Assembly: GCA_031549265.1 (NCBI GenBank)
Contig: JAVBQB010000002.1
Location: forward strand, 434,001 to 498,000
Reading direction: 5' to 3'
Length of the DNA stretch: 64,000 nt
Source: JAVBQB01 sp031549265
Lineage (GTDB): Bacteria; Bacillota; Clostridia; Oscillospirales; JAVBQB01
Part shown: in pieces, positions 26,101-34,988 of the stretch
How the letters are laid out: each line of letters begins with the position of its first letter
How positions within the stretch are numbered: the first letter of the stretch is position 1
Position numbers and translations under genes: made by a program
Notes under the pieces: generated by a model
The model's database searches: none
Told to the model about the DNA's origin: nothing
Seen by the model: the letters and a program-made list of their open reading frames with translations, nothing else

Positions 26101-26835
26101 AACGTCCGGGTCATCTATTGAAATCTGCTCCAGTTTTGTCAGGAATGTGGTGTGGCGGCAATGGTCCGACCAATAGGTATCCAGCACGCGCAGTTCGGTG
26201 ACTGTCGGGTCGCGGTTCTCCGATCTGAAATAGTTGCGCATAAAAATAAGGTCGTCGACTTCCATCGCCAGTCCGAAATCCTGGCGCAGCCGGTCGAGCC
26301 ACGCGGCATCCATCTTGCTGAAGTTTTCAATCACCGCAACGTCTTTGGGGATTTCAACCGTTGACTGAAGCGTTTTGGGGATCTCCGATGCCGCCTCGCG
26401 CGCTTCCAGCGGGTTAATAAGGTAGGCCCGGACGCGTTCAAAGTCCGCGTTTGAGACGCTTCCGAAGAATATATATACAGTGGCGGTGCGGACGATGGGG
26501 CGGTTTCCGCCGGCAAGCAGCTGGATGCATTGCCCGCAGGAATCGGCGCGCTGGTCAAACTGTCCCGGCAGTGGTTCAACCGCAAGAATCCGGCAATCAC
26601 CGCCGAAATCTGGGAGGTTATTGTCATAGAGCAAATCGGACACAGGATCGGAAAAAACAAGGCCGCGGGCGCTGGAATAAACGTCACTTGATATTCCCTG
26701 AACATCGTAGCGCAGCAAAATGCGAACCCGATCCACACTGATTTGCAGCAGTTCGCCCAGATCGCCCGCAAGAGTGTGGCAGGCTTCGTCAAATCCTTCG
26801 CGTTTTTCAACATAGCATCTGTATATGGTATTCAT
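23137..26835 (-). CDS. purL: Phosphoribosylformylglycinamidine synthase, single-chain
   Basis: Fourth step of purine synthesis, converting FGAR to FGAM with glutamine and ATP. The protein is 1232 aa and fuses PurS-like, PurL and PurQ functions in one chain, as in many Clostridia and Proteobacteria. A PurS-like N-terminus comes first, then two AIR-synthase-like halves (motifs HNHPTEIEPFGGAATCIGG and the GGRTGRDG loop) and a class I glutaminase at the C-terminus with catalytic Cys in LGICNGFQ and the late His/Glu pair. The ATG at 26835 has GGAGG six bases upstream; the frame extends 29 codons further without family similarity. It stands alone, divergent from argG. Confidence 0.97.
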   Translation of the reverse strand: MNTIYRCYVEKREGFDEACHTLAGDLGELLQISVDRVRILLRYDVQGISSDVYSSARGLVFSDPVSDLLYDNNLPDFGGDCRILAVEPLPGQFDQRADSCGQCIQLLAGGNRPIVRTATVYIFFGSVSNADFERVRAYLINPLEAREAASEIPKTLQSTVEIPKDVAVIENFSKMDAAWLDRLRQDFGLAMEVDDLIFMRNYFRSENRDPTVTELRVLDTYWSDHCRHTTFLTKLEQISIDDPDVLRAYKMYKAARSELYGDAADNRPETLMDMATIAAKLLSRRGKLPDLDVSDEINACSVRVKADIDGSPTDYLLMFKNETHNHPTEIEPFGGAATCIGGAIRDPLSGRSFVYHAMRVTGSGDPRVPLSETLPGKLPQRKLTTTAAEGYSSYGNQIGLATGLVREIYHPGYVAKRMEIGAVVGAAPLENVVRLEPSPGDAVILLGGRTGRDGCGGATGSSKSHTESSLDTCASEVQKGNAPEERKIQRLFRNPDVAKLIKRCNDFGAGGVSVAIGELAEGLIIELDKVPKKYDGLDGTELAISESQERMAVVVSANDVELLLKYADSENIEATQVATVTADPRLVMRNGGKVIVDIARGFLDSNGASKTATARVTAAPKNAAFETASVSAASLTSHMSDLRVCSQRGLIERFDSSIGSGSVLMPFGGKYQRTPSQVMAALLPSFGECGTCSLMSYSFDPYQSSADPFKASAWAVTLSATKLVSSGCDISKIWLTLQEYFPKHRNQPELWGLPVGALLGAMRAQLGLGIGAIGGKDSMSGSFGDLDVPPTLVSFAVSVSDADRVISGEFKAPDSCICVFEQPVGNKGLPDFDRTRAMWSSFDAALRDGKIKSAMTVERQYGASGTIALMSFGNGIGFSSERGLTSFPAGSIIAECDGTPEGSVMIGRTTSDGLISISGETVDIEQLHAHWSAPLEDVFRTSVKTKGDAPTISAKSATRAKAQTSIARPRAVIPAFPGTNCEYDTARAVERAGGIADIWVCRNLSADALDQSAKALEQAIRQSQMLILPGGFSAGDEPDGSGKFIAAFLRNPLLTEAIHDLLYSRDGLVLGICNGFQVLIKLGLLPEGKISDSHPGRPTLAKNQIGRHQSRYVYTRVSSAISPWLLKSDVGDVHAVPVSHGEGRFWASPEICRSLAENNQIAFQYTDMDGVASMDTEHNPNGSVWAIEGISSSDGRILGKMAHNERYGEHVAKNIPGNKNLPIFESGVMYYK

Positions 26836-26942
26836 GGCAGACCTCCGGAAATTTTGATGGCTTGCATAGGCTTTATGGCAGTATTCGGCTATTCGCACAA
26901 TAAACGGCGGCATAAACCGCAAAAAATTCTTTAGATCAACAA

Positions 26943-26971
26943 TTGCATAATTATGAATGTGATATTATAAT
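26943..26971 (+). promoter_or_regulatory. Predicted arg operon promoter with ARG-box-like half sites
   Basis: TTGCAT (26943-26948), 17 bases and TATAAT (26966-26971). The spacer and downstream region contain TATGAAT and ATTAATCATAAAT-type A+T-rich half sites resembling ARG boxes bound by ArgR/AhrC. The promoter is seen directly; the operator is inference. Confidence 0.6.
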
Positions 26972-27006
26972 TATTAATCATAAATACTTGTTAGGGGAGT
27001 ATACAA

Positions 27007-28212
27007 ATGAAATCGATAAAGAAATGCGTTTTAGCTTATTCGGGCGGCTTGGACACATCTGTAATCATAGCGTGGCTCAAAGAGAATTACGGCTGCGAAG
27101 TAATAGCGGTCGCCGCCGATGTCGGACAGGGCGAGGAGCTCTCCGGTCTTGTTGATAAGGCAATAAAGACCGGCGCTTCCAAGTGTTATATCGAGGATCT
27201 GACCGACGAGTTCGTCAACGAGTACATTTTTCCGACGCTCAAAGCGGGTGCCGTATACGAGGGATTATACCTTCTCGGGACGTCATTTGCAAGACCTGTT
27301 ATTGCGAAGCGTATCGTCGAAATCGCGCTGAAAGAGGGTGCGGACGCCATCGCGCACGGGTGCACGGGCAAGGGCAACGACCAGGTTCGGTTTGAGCTTG
27401 CGATCAAAGCCTTCGCACCGCATATGACCATCGTCGCGCCGTGGAGAACGTGGGAGCTGAAAAGCCGCGAGGACGAGATCGATTACGCCGCCGCCAGAGG
27501 CATCCCGCTGCCCATCAGCCGCGAGACCAACTACTCCAAGGATCGCAACCTTTGGCACCTTTCGCATGAGGGTCTGGATCTGGAAGATCCCGCCAATATG
27601 CCGGACTACGACAAGATACTTGAGCTAGGAGTTTCGCCCGAGAAAGCGCCTGATGCCCCGGAATTCGTCGAAATCGGATTTGAATGCGGCCTGCCGGTCT
27701 CAATTAACGGCAAAAAACTCTCAGGAGTGGATATAATAAAAAATCTGAACGAACTCGGCGGCAGGCACGGCATCGGCATCATCGACCTTGTTGAAAACAG
27801 GCTGGTCGGTATGAAGTCGCGCGGCATCTACGAGACCCCGGGCGGCACCATCCTTTACAAGGCTCACGAGATGCTGGAGACCATCACGCTTGATAAAGAG
27901 ACGGCGCGCCAGAAACAGCAGCTCGCCATCAAATTCGCCGATATTGTCTATAACGGCCAGTGGTACACCCCGCTCAGAGAAGCGCTGTCCGCCTTCGTGG
28001 ACTGCACGCAGCGCGCGGTGACGGGCACGGTTAAGCTCAAGCTGTACAAGGGCAACATGATAAATGCCGGCATCACATCGCCCAACTCGCTCTATTCAGA
28101 AGACATGGCGACGTTCGGCGAGAGCGATTACAATCAGATGGACGCCGAGGGCTTTATTAACCTGTTCGGTCTGCCGATCAAGGTAAAGGCGCTGCTCGAC
28201 GAAAAGAAATAA
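27007..28212 (+). CDS. argG: Argininosuccinate synthase
   Basis: Condenses citrulline and aspartate with ATP to argininosuccinate, the penultimate step of arginine synthesis, 401 aa. The ATP-pyrophosphatase PP-loop [10 protein letters not shown] is at residues 8-17. The citrulline and aspartate contacts in [15 protein letters not shown] (near 114) and the [17 protein letters not shown] block are intact. GGGGAG lies just upstream of the ATG. First gene of the arg operon; argH follows after 40 bases. It is the first gene after the predicted arginine-regulated promoter. Confidence 0.98.
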   Translation: MKSIKKCVLAYSGGLDTSVIIAWLKENYGCEVIAVAADVGQGEELSGLVDKAIKTGASKCYIEDLTDEFVNEYIFPTLKAGAVYEGLYLLGTSFARPVIAKRIVEIALKEGADAIAHGCTGKGNDQVRFELAIKAFAPHMTIVAPWRTWELKSREDEIDYAAARGIPLPISRETNYSKDRNLWHLSHEGLDLEDPANMPDYDKILELGVSPEKAPDAPEFVEIGFECGLPVSINGKKLSGVDIIKNLNELGGRHGIGIIDLVENRLVGMKSRGIYETPGGTILYKAHEMLETITLDKETARQKQQLAIKFADIVYNGQWYTPLREALSAFVDCTQRAVTGTVKLKLYKGNMINAGITSPNSLYSEDMATFGESDYNQMDAEGFINLFGLPIKVKALLDEKK

Positions 28213-28252
28213 TTCCAGCGGAGCTTTTCCGCGGATTCAATGAGGTTATTGA

Positions 28253-29638
28253 ATGAAACTATGGGCTGGCAGGTTTCAAAAGGAAACCGATACTATCGTT
28301 AACGACTTCAATTCATCCATCCAGTTTGACGCCCGGCTTTACCGCGAGGATATCGAGGGCTCGATTGCCCACGCCGCGATGCTGGGCAAGCAGGGGATAA
28401 TTGACCAGTCTGAGTCGGACAAAATCGTCGGGGGGCTGCGCGCCATTCTTGCCGACATCGAGGACGGAAAGGTGGAATTCTCGCTGGAGAGCGAGGATAT
28501 CCACATGAATATCGAGCGGATGCTGACCGAGCGCATCGGAGACACCGGAAAGCGGCTTCACACCGCGCGCAGCCGCAACGACCAGGTCGCACTGGACCTC
28601 AGAATGTATCTCAAACACGAGGTCAAGGCTATAAAACAGCTGGTGCTCGACCTGCAAAAGGTGTTGCTTGCCAAGGCGGAATCAAACCTCGATACCGTGA
28701 TGCCCGGCTACACTCATTTGCAGCGCGCTCAGCCGACGTCACTGGCGCATTACATGATGGCGTGGGCAGAGATGCTGAGGCGCGACGTTGGCAGGCTCGA
28801 CGACTGCTATGGTCGCATGGACGTAATGCCGCTGGGCAGCGGCGCGCTGGCGGCGACGACTTATCCCATCGACCGGCACTTTGTGGCGGAGCAGCTGGGC
28901 TTTGCCGAAATAACGCGCAACAGTATTGACGGCGTCAGCGACCGCGATTTCTCCATCGAGCTTTGCGCCGACCTGTCCATCCTGATGATGCATCTTTCCC
29001 GCTTTTCCGAGGAAGTAATCCTCTGGTGCTCATGGGAATTCGGTTTCGGCGAGCTGGACGACGCATATTCGACGGGCTCGTCCATAATGCCGCAGAAAAA
29101 GAATCCCGACGTCGCCGAACTGGTTCGCGGCAAGACCGGCCGCGTTTACGGATCGCTTGTCACCTTGCTCACGGTTATGAAGGCGCTGCCGCTGGCTTAC
29201 AACAAGGATATGCAGGAGGACAAGGAGCCGGTTTTCGACGCGGTGGATACGGTCAAGGACTGCCTCACCGTATTCACAGCAATGTTCGACACGCTGACAG
29301 TCAAGCCGAAAGCCATGCGCCGCGCCGCTTCCGGCGGATTCATCAACGCCACCGACTGCGCCGACTATCTGGTCAAGCGCGGAGTGCCTTTCCGCGACGC
29401 GTACATGATCGTCGGCAAGCTGGTCAGCCTGTGCATAAAGACCGGGGAAACGCTGGAAACGCTGACGCTCAAAGATTTTCGGGCGATATCAGACGCGTTT
29501 TCGGATGATATATACGACGCTCTCATGCTCACGACATGCGTAAACGGTCGCAACGTGCCGGGCGGCCCCGCGAGGGAAGCGGTCGAGGCGCAAATGAGTT
29601 CACTGCGTGAGTTCATAGAGGCCAGTCAGGAAAAATAA
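28253..29638 (+). CDS. argH: Argininosuccinate lyase
   Basis: Splits argininosuccinate into arginine and fumarate, 461 aa, the usual length for this fumarase/aspartase superfamily member. The start KLWAGRF, the HTARSRNDQVALDLR block near 104, the PGYTHLQRAQP segment with the catalytic His near 155 and the superfamily signature GSSIMPQKKNPD near 279 are all present. GAGG precedes the ATG. argC begins one base after its stop codon. Confidence 0.98.
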   Translation: MKLWAGRFQKETDTIVNDFNSSIQFDARLYREDIEGSIAHAAMLGKQGIIDQSESDKIVGGLRAILADIEDGKVEFSLESEDIHMNIERMLTERIGDTGKRLHTARSRNDQVALDLRMYLKHEVKAIKQLVLDLQKVLLAKAESNLDTVMPGYTHLQRAQPTSLAHYMMAWAEMLRRDVGRLDDCYGRMDVMPLGSGALAATTYPIDRHFVAEQLGFAEITRNSIDGVSDRDFSIELCADLSILMMHLSRFSEEVILWCSWEFGFGELDDAYSTGSSIMPQKKNPDVAELVRGKTGRVYGSLVTLLTVMKALPLAYNKDMQEDKEPVFDAVDTVKDCLTVFTAMFDTLTVKPKAMRRAASGGFINATDCADYLVKRGVPFRDAYMIVGKLVSLCIKTGETLETLTLKDFRAISDAFSDDIYDALMLTTCVNGRNVPGGPAREAVEAQMSSLREFIEASQEK

Positions 29639-29639
29639 T

Positions 29640-30584
29640 ATGAAGCCTAAAGTTTTTATAGACGGCGCGGAAGGCACGACCGGACTGCGCATTGCCGACC
29701 GGCTGTCCGAGCGTGAGGATATCGAGCTGCTGAGCATTGAGCGCGAGCTGCGCAAAGACGCGGCCCGAAAACTGGAGCTGTATGACCGGGCGGATATCGT
29801 ATTTCTCTGCCTGCCGGACGACGCGTCCCGCGAGGCTGTCGGCAAGATCACAAAAGCCAGAGTGATTGACGCATCAACGGCGCACAGGACTCAGCCCGGC
29901 TGGGCGTATGGATTTCCCGAGCTGTCACGCGGACACAGGGAGGCGGTCGCCAAATCGCGGCATATCGCGGTTCCGGGCTGCCACGCGACGGGGTTCATCA
30001 CGTCGGTCTATCCGCTGGTCGCGTCAGGTGTTCTGCCCGCTGACTACCCGCTGACCTGCCATTCGATCACCGGATACAGCGGCGGCGGAAAATCGATGAT
30101 TGCGGCCTATACGGCTGAAGATCGCGACAGCGCGCTGGATACGCCGAGGCAATACGCGCTCGGGCAAAAGCACAAGCACCAGCCGGAAATGCAGGCAGTT
30201 TGTGCTCTTGCATATCTCCCGATGATTAACCCGATCGTCAGCGATTATTATTCGGGAATGTCGGTAACCGTGCCGCTGCATACGCGGCTGATGAGCCATC
30301 GTGCGACCGCGCGGGATATATGGAGCATCCTCAGCGAACACTATGCGGGAGAACCGCTGATTACGGTTCTGCCGTTTGGAGGCGGGGAAGCGGCGCCTGA
30401 AGGATTCGCAAATGCCGGAGCGCTGACAGGGCTTGACAGGCTGGAACTCCTGGTCGCTGGATCGGATGATCAGGCGGTGGTTATCGCGCGGTTCGACAAT
30501 CTCGGCAAGGGAGCGTCCGGCGCTGCCGTGCAATGCATGAATATTGTCTGCGGCTTCGATGAAACCGCGGGGCTTATGATTTAA
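29640..30584 (+). CDS. argC: N-acetyl-gamma-glutamyl-phosphate reductase
   Basis: NADPH-dependent reductase for the third step of arginine synthesis, 314 aa, the short type 2 form. The Rossmann start IDGAEGTTGLRI (residues 6-17) and the active-site Cys in VPGCHATGF near residue 117 are seen, as is the GYSGGGKSM loop near 140. The ATG starts one base after the argH stop, so translation is probably coupled to argH. Confidence 0.95.
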   Translation: MKPKVFIDGAEGTTGLRIADRLSEREDIELLSIERELRKDAARKLELYDRADIVFLCLPDDASREAVGKITKARVIDASTAHRTQPGWAYGFPELSRGHREAVAKSRHIAVPGCHATGFITSVYPLVASGVLPADYPLTCHSITGYSGGGKSMIAAYTAEDRDSALDTPRQYALGQKHKHQPEMQAVCALAYLPMINPIVSDYYSGMSVTVPLHTRLMSHRATARDIWSILSEHYAGEPLITVLPFGGGEAAPEGFANAGALTGLDRLELLVAGSDDQAVVIARFDNLGKGASGAAVQCMNIVCGFDETAGLMI

Positions 30585-30596
30585 CGGAGGGAACTT

Positions 30597-31811
30597 ATGA
30601 AACCTATCGACGGCGGCGTCACCGCGCCCAAAGGATTTAAAGCCGGAGGTATAAACTGCGGAATTCGCCGCAATAACAATAAACTCGATCTCGCGCTGAT
30701 TTTGGCCGAATGTGAGTGCACAGCGGCGGCGGTATATACCACAAACAAGGTCAAAGCGTCGCCGGTTTATGTCACGATGGAGAATCTCGAAAACGGAGCG
30801 GCGCGGGCCATCGTGTGCAATTCCGGCAACGCAAACGCCTGTGCCCCGAACAGCTACGAGAACGCGAGGCGCGTGTGCCAAGCCGCAGCAAAAGCGCTGA
30901 ACATACGCGATGAAGACGTCATTGTAGCCTCGACCGGCGTGATCGGCGTCGAACTAAACGTCGGTGCCGTCGAGTCCGGCATGCCCAAGCTCGCGGAGTC
31001 TATAACCGCTGACGGATCGGCGAAAGCGGCGGAAGCCATTATGACCACCGATACCTTTACCAAGCAATATGCGGTTTCGGTGTCGATCGGCGGGAAAACG
31101 GTGACAATCGGCGGCATTGCCAAAGGATCGGGCATGATTAAGCCGAATATGGCCACCATGCTCGGATTCATCACAACTGACTGCGCGATTACACCAGAAA
31201 TGCTGCATGAGGCGCTCTCCGAGTGCACGCGCAGGACATTCAACCGCGTCAGCGTGGACGGTGACACGTCCACTAACGATATGGCGGCCTGCCTGGCATC
31301 AGGTCTTGCCGGAAATCCTCTCATTGAGTGGAAAGACGACAGCTACACCGTTTTTGCGGCGGCGCTCGGCCATGTATGTGAGTTTCTCGCGAAGTCTATC
31401 GCGCGCGACGGCGAGGGAGCGAGCAAGCTGCTGACGTGTACCGTCGTCAATTCCCGCAGCGAGGAAGCCGCCGAACGGCTGGCAATGTCGGTCATTTCGT
31501 CGTCGCTGGTTAAAGCGGCCATGTTCGGTTCAGACGCCAACTGGGGACGCGTCCTGTGTGCGATGGGCTATTCAAAAGCGCCGTTTCGTCCCGAGTATGT
31601 CGACGTGACATTCAAGTCGGCGGCGGGTGAGATTATGGTCTGCAAGGACGGCGCGGGACTGAGCTTTGACGAAGAAAAAGCAAGGTCGGTACTCTCGCTG
31701 GACGAGGTGACGATCTATGTCGACGTAAAAGAGGGCGCATGCTCCGCCAACGCGTGGGGCTGCGATCTGACCTACGATTATGTCAAGATAAACGGAGACT
31801 ACCGCACATGA
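30597..31811 (+). CDS. argJ: Bifunctional ornithine acetyltransferase / N-acetylglutamate synthase
   Basis: Recycles the acetyl group from N-acetylornithine to glutamate, giving the cyclic arginine pathway, 404 aa. The autoprocessing site KPNMATMLGF is intact: cleavage before the Thr creates the N-terminal nucleophile of the beta subunit (about residue 187). NSGNANAC and the C-terminal DLTYDYVKINGDYRT are typical. Many clostridial ArgJ also use acetyl-CoA, which would explain the absence of argA here; that activity cannot be proved from sequence. GGAGG is six bases before the ATG. Confidence 0.97.
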   Translation: MKPIDGGVTAPKGFKAGGINCGIRRNNNKLDLALILAECECTAAAVYTTNKVKASPVYVTMENLENGAARAIVCNSGNANACAPNSYENARRVCQAAAKALNIRDEDVIVASTGVIGVELNVGAVESGMPKLAESITADGSAKAAEAIMTTDTFTKQYAVSVSIGGKTVTIGGIAKGSGMIKPNMATMLGFITTDCAITPEMLHEALSECTRRTFNRVSVDGDTSTNDMAACLASGLAGNPLIEWKDDSYTVFAAALGHVCEFLAKSIARDGEGASKLLTCTVVNSRSEEAAERLAMSVISSSLVKAAMFGSDANWGRVLCAMGYSKAPFRPEYVDVTFKSAAGEIMVCKDGAGLSFDEEKARSVLSLDEVTIYVDVKEGACSANAWGCDLTYDYVKINGDYRT

Positions 31812-32668
31812 TAGATCAGTTCGTGGAGCGCGCGCGGGTGCTGAGCGAGGCGCTTCCATATATACAAAAGTTCAATAACAAAACGGTCGTCGTTAAGTAC
31901 GGCGGAAACGCGATGAAGAGCGAAGAACTCAAACGTACGGTACTGTCGGACATCATCCTGCTCAATCTGGTGGGAATTAAGGTCGTCGTAGTGCACGGCG
32001 GCGGGCCGGAAATCAGCGCGATGCTCGACAGCCTCGGCAAAAAGTCCGAGTTTGTCAACGGCATGCGCTATACCGACGAAGAGACCATGAGCGTCGTGCA
32101 GATGGTGCTGTGCGGAAAGATCAATAAAGACCTGGTCAATATGATAAACGGACTCGGCGGGCGCGCGGTCGGCTTGTGCGGTCTGGACGGCGGTATGATC
32201 ACCGCGGAGCGGCTGGTGGAAGACGGCGTCGATTACGGCTTGGTGGGCGAGATAAAGTCGATTGACGCGAGTCCGGTCATCACGGCGCTGGATAACGGGT
32301 ATATCCCGGTCATCTCAACAGTGGGCGGCGGCACTGGCAGCGAGGTCTACAACATCAACGCGGACATTGCCGCGGCAAAGCTCGCGATAGCGCTGTCGGC
32401 AGAAAAGATGGTGCTGCTCACCGACGTGCGCGGACTCTTGCGCGACAAGAACGACGAGTCGACGCTGATTCCACTTGTCGAGCTGTCGGACGTTCCCAAG
32501 CTCACGCTGGACGGCGTGATTTCTGGTGGTATGATACCTAAAGTTGATTGCTGCGTTGAGGCTGTCCGCCGCGGAGTTGACCGCGCGCACATACTCGACG
32601 GCAGGATTCCGCACTCGATACTGATCGAAATGCTCTCTGACGAGGGTGTCGGAACCATGTTTATCTAA
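31808..32668 (+). CDS. argB: Acetylglutamate kinase
   Basis: Phosphorylates N-acetylglutamate in the second step of the pathway, 286 aa. The amino acid kinase start VVKYGGNAM, the GGGPEI loop near 63 and the C-terminal GGMIPKVD motif are clear. An N-terminal helix (about residues 3-20) like that of arginine-inhibited hexameric enzymes precedes the core, so feedback by arginine is plausible. The ATG at 31808 overlaps the argJ stop as ATGA; an upstream extension inside argJ was rejected. Confidence 0.97.
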   Translation: MIDQFVERARVLSEALPYIQKFNNKTVVVKYGGNAMKSEELKRTVLSDIILLNLVGIKVVVVHGGGPEISAMLDSLGKKSEFVNGMRYTDEETMSVVQMVLCGKINKDLVNMINGLGGRAVGLCGLDGGMITAERLVEDGVDYGLVGEIKSIDASPVITALDNGYIPVISTVGGGTGSEVYNINADIAAAKLAIALSAEKMVLLTDVRGLLRDKNDESTLIPLVELSDVPKLTLDGVISGGMIPKVDCCVEAVRRGVDRAHILDGRIPHSILIEMLSDEGVGTMFI

Positions 32669-32696
32669 CAGTTTAGTTTTAAGGAGGTGAATTTGC

Positions 32697-33881
32697 TTGA
32701 ATTTTTCCGATATACAGAACATGGATCACGAATTTGTCATGCAGACCTATACGAGGTGGCCGGTTGCCATCGCGTGCGGTGACGGGGCTCGCCTGTATGA
32801 TCTGGACGGTAAGGAGTATGTTGATTTCACGAGCGGTATCGGCGTATGCTCCGTCGGACACGCGCATCCTAAATGGATTGCCGCTGTCGAGAGTCAGATA
32901 CACAACGTTGCCCATATGTCCAACCTGTTTTACACGGTACCGGGCGTAAAACTCGCTGAACGCCTGTGCAAACTCTCCGGAATGTCTTCGGCATTTTTCT
33001 CAAACTCCGGAGCGGAGGCGAACGAGGGCGCGATCAAGCTGGCGCGCAAATACAGCTTCGATAAATACGGCGCGGGCAGGCACACGATAATAACGCTTCA
33101 AAATTCTTTCCACGGCAGGACGATCACGACGCTCGCCGCCACCGGACAGGATAAATTTCATGTGAGCTTCATGCCGTTCACCGACGGCTTCAAGCATGTT
33201 CCGGCGGGAGATATCGACGCACTTGTCCAGGCGCTTTCCGACGACGTTTGCGCCGTTATGCTGGAGTGCGTGCAGGGAGAGGGCGGCGTGGTGCCGCTTG
33301 AATACGATTACTTGCAACACGTTTACAGAATCTGCAAAAGCCGTGACGTGCTCCTGATTGTCGATGAGGTTCAGACCGGAATCGGCAGGACGGGCAACAT
33401 GTTCGCTTTTCAGGGCGCGGGAATCCATCCCGACGTCGTGACGCTGGCCAAAGGACTTGGCGGTGGACTGCCGATCGGGGCTGTCCTCGCGGCGGATGAC
33501 TGCTCAAAAGTGCTTGGAGCCGGAACGCACGCGACGACGTTTGGCGCGAATCCGGTATGCTGCGCCGCTGCGCTCGCCGTTCTTGAAATAGTCCAGGCCG
33601 AGATGGAACAGATAGCGCAAAAAGGCGGATACATCCGCGCGGCGATTAAATCGCTCGAGCTTCCGCACGTTCGCGAGGTGCGCGGGCGCGGACTTATGAT
33701 CGGTGTGGCTGTGGACGATATAAAGCCCACGGATCTGCTGGCTAAATTCATCGAAGAAGGGCTGCTGTGCCTGTCCGCAGGAACCGACGTTGTGCGCATC
33801 ATGCCTCCGCTTACCATCACCTACAAGGAAATCGACGATGGACTAACAATTATGCAGTCGGCGTTTTGCGCCTTGAAATGA
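32697..33881 (+). CDS. argD: Acetylornithine aminotransferase
   Basis: PLP-dependent class III aminotransferase of 394 aa that makes N-acetylornithine. The PLP-binding FFSNSGAEANEGAIKLAR block, the DEVQTGIGRTG motif with the cofactor-contacting Asp, and the Schiff-base Lys in TLAKGLGGGLPIGA (near 248) are present. It apparently starts at a TTG at 32697 with AAGGAGG nine bases upstream; no closer ATG preserves the N-terminus. It could also serve in lysine synthesis, as some homologues do. Confidence 0.96.
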   Translation: MNFSDIQNMDHEFVMQTYTRWPVAIACGDGARLYDLDGKEYVDFTSGIGVCSVGHAHPKWIAAVESQIHNVAHMSNLFYTVPGVKLAERLCKLSGMSSAFFSNSGAEANEGAIKLARKYSFDKYGAGRHTIITLQNSFHGRTITTLAATGQDKFHVSFMPFTDGFKHVPAGDIDALVQALSDDVCAVMLECVQGEGGVVPLEYDYLQHVYRICKSRDVLLIVDEVQTGIGRTGNMFAFQGAGIHPDVVTLAKGLGGGLPIGAVLAADDCSKVLGAGTHATTFGANPVCCAAALAVLEIVQAEMEQIAQKGGYIRAAIKSLELPHVREVRGRGLMIGVAVDDIKPTDLLAKFIEEGLLCLSAGTDVVRIMPPLTITYKEIDDGLTIMQSAFCALK

Positions 33882-33910
33882 AGACGTGAATTATCGGGGA
33901 GGTAATTAAT

Positions 33911-34828
33911 TTGACAGACCTATTGAAACTGCTTGACCTCACACGCGAGGACATATTGAAAATTCTCAATCTCGGAGACCAGTTAAAGTACAATCAGAAA
34001 AATAACATCGAACATAACCGCCTGAAGGGCAAAACGCTCGCGATGATATTTGAGAAGGCGTCCACCCGCACCAGAGTTTCGTTTGAAACCGGAATGTACC
34101 AGCTGGGCGGTCACGCGCTGCATCTCAACTCGTCCGAATTGCAGATGGGCCGCGGAGAGCCGGTTCAGGACACCGCGCGCGTGCTCTCGCGCTACTGTGA
34201 CGGTATCATGATCCGCACCTTCAAGCAGTCAATGGTCGAAGACCTTGCCAAATATGCGGATATTCCGGTAATTAACGGACTGACCGACTTCGCGCACCCC
34301 TGCCAGATACTGGCCGATCTAATGACCGTCCGCGAGCATAAAGCGCGCCTTGAGGGGCTGAAGCTGGCGTGGATCGGCGACGGAAACAATGTATGCAACT
34401 CGATGATCGTCGGCGCGCTCAAATGCGGCCTTAAAGTCAGCGTCGCGTGCCCTGAGGGATATGACCCCGATCCTGTCGTACTGGAGTTCGCGAAAGGTTT
34501 CGGCGGAGATTTCGCCCTTGTTCGTGATACGAAGGAAGCCGCGAGCGGAGCCGACGTTCTTGTAACCGACGTCTGGTCCAGCATGGGTCAGGAGGGCGAC
34601 GCCGAAAAACGCCGCAGCAAATTCTCGAGCTACCAGCTAAATGCCGGTCTCATGAAGCTGGCGGCTGACGGAGCGATGGTGCAGCACTGCCTGCCGGCGC
34701 ACCGCGGCGAGGAAATATCGGAGGACGTTTTTGAAGCGCACGCGACCGAAATATTTGACGAAGCAGAGAACAGGCTGCACGCCCAGAAAGCGGTAATGAC
34801 ACTGCTTATGGAGAATGCCAAGAAATAG
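33911..34828 (+). CDS. argF: Ornithine carbamoyltransferase
   Basis: Makes citrulline from ornithine and carbamoyl phosphate, 305 aa. The carbamoyl-phosphate motif STRTRVSFE is near residue 51, the HPCQILAD block near 129 and the ornithine loop HCLPAHRGEE near 256. It starts at a TTG with GGGGAGG upstream. Last gene of the arg operon; no carAB is in the window, so carbamoyl phosphate must come from elsewhere. Confidence 0.98.
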   Translation: MTDLLKLLDLTREDILKILNLGDQLKYNQKNNIEHNRLKGKTLAMIFEKASTRTRVSFETGMYQLGGHALHLNSSELQMGRGEPVQDTARVLSRYCDGIMIRTFKQSMVEDLAKYADIPVINGLTDFAHPCQILADLMTVREHKARLEGLKLAWIGDGNNVCNSMIVGALKCGLKVSVACPEGYDPDPVVLEFAKGFGGDFALVRDTKEAASGADVLVTDVWSSMGQEGDAEKRRSKFSSYQLNAGLMKLAADGAMVQHCLPAHRGEEISEDVFEAHATEIFDEAENRLHAQKAVMTLLMENAKK

Positions 34829-34847
34829 TAAATACAGCTGATAATGC

Positions 34848-34876
34848 TTGTAATATTAGTATTAGAGTGGTATAAT
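34848..34876 (+). promoter_or_regulatory. Predicted promoter before the pyridoxamine-oxidase-like gene
   Basis: TTGTAA (34848-34853), 17 bases ending in TGG, and a perfect TATAAT (34871-34876), directly upstream of the arg operon hairpin. Confidence 0.55.
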
Positions 34877-34915
34877 CGGACATATCGTCGTTGCTCGGCG
34901 GTATGTCCGGTTTCA
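34877..34915 (+). terminator. Putative terminator hairpin after argF
   Basis: Eight-bp stem (34877-34884 with 34902-34909) and a 17-base loop, followed by GTTTCATTT. The tail is short of T, so termination may be weak. The 5' arm begins right after the -10 of the next promoter. Confidence 0.5.
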
Positions 34916-34988
34916 TTTGTGTAGTGCGACGGCGCGTCATCGGGCTTCTGATCCGTCGCTTGGCTTTTTATCGGAAAGGAAGATGAAA

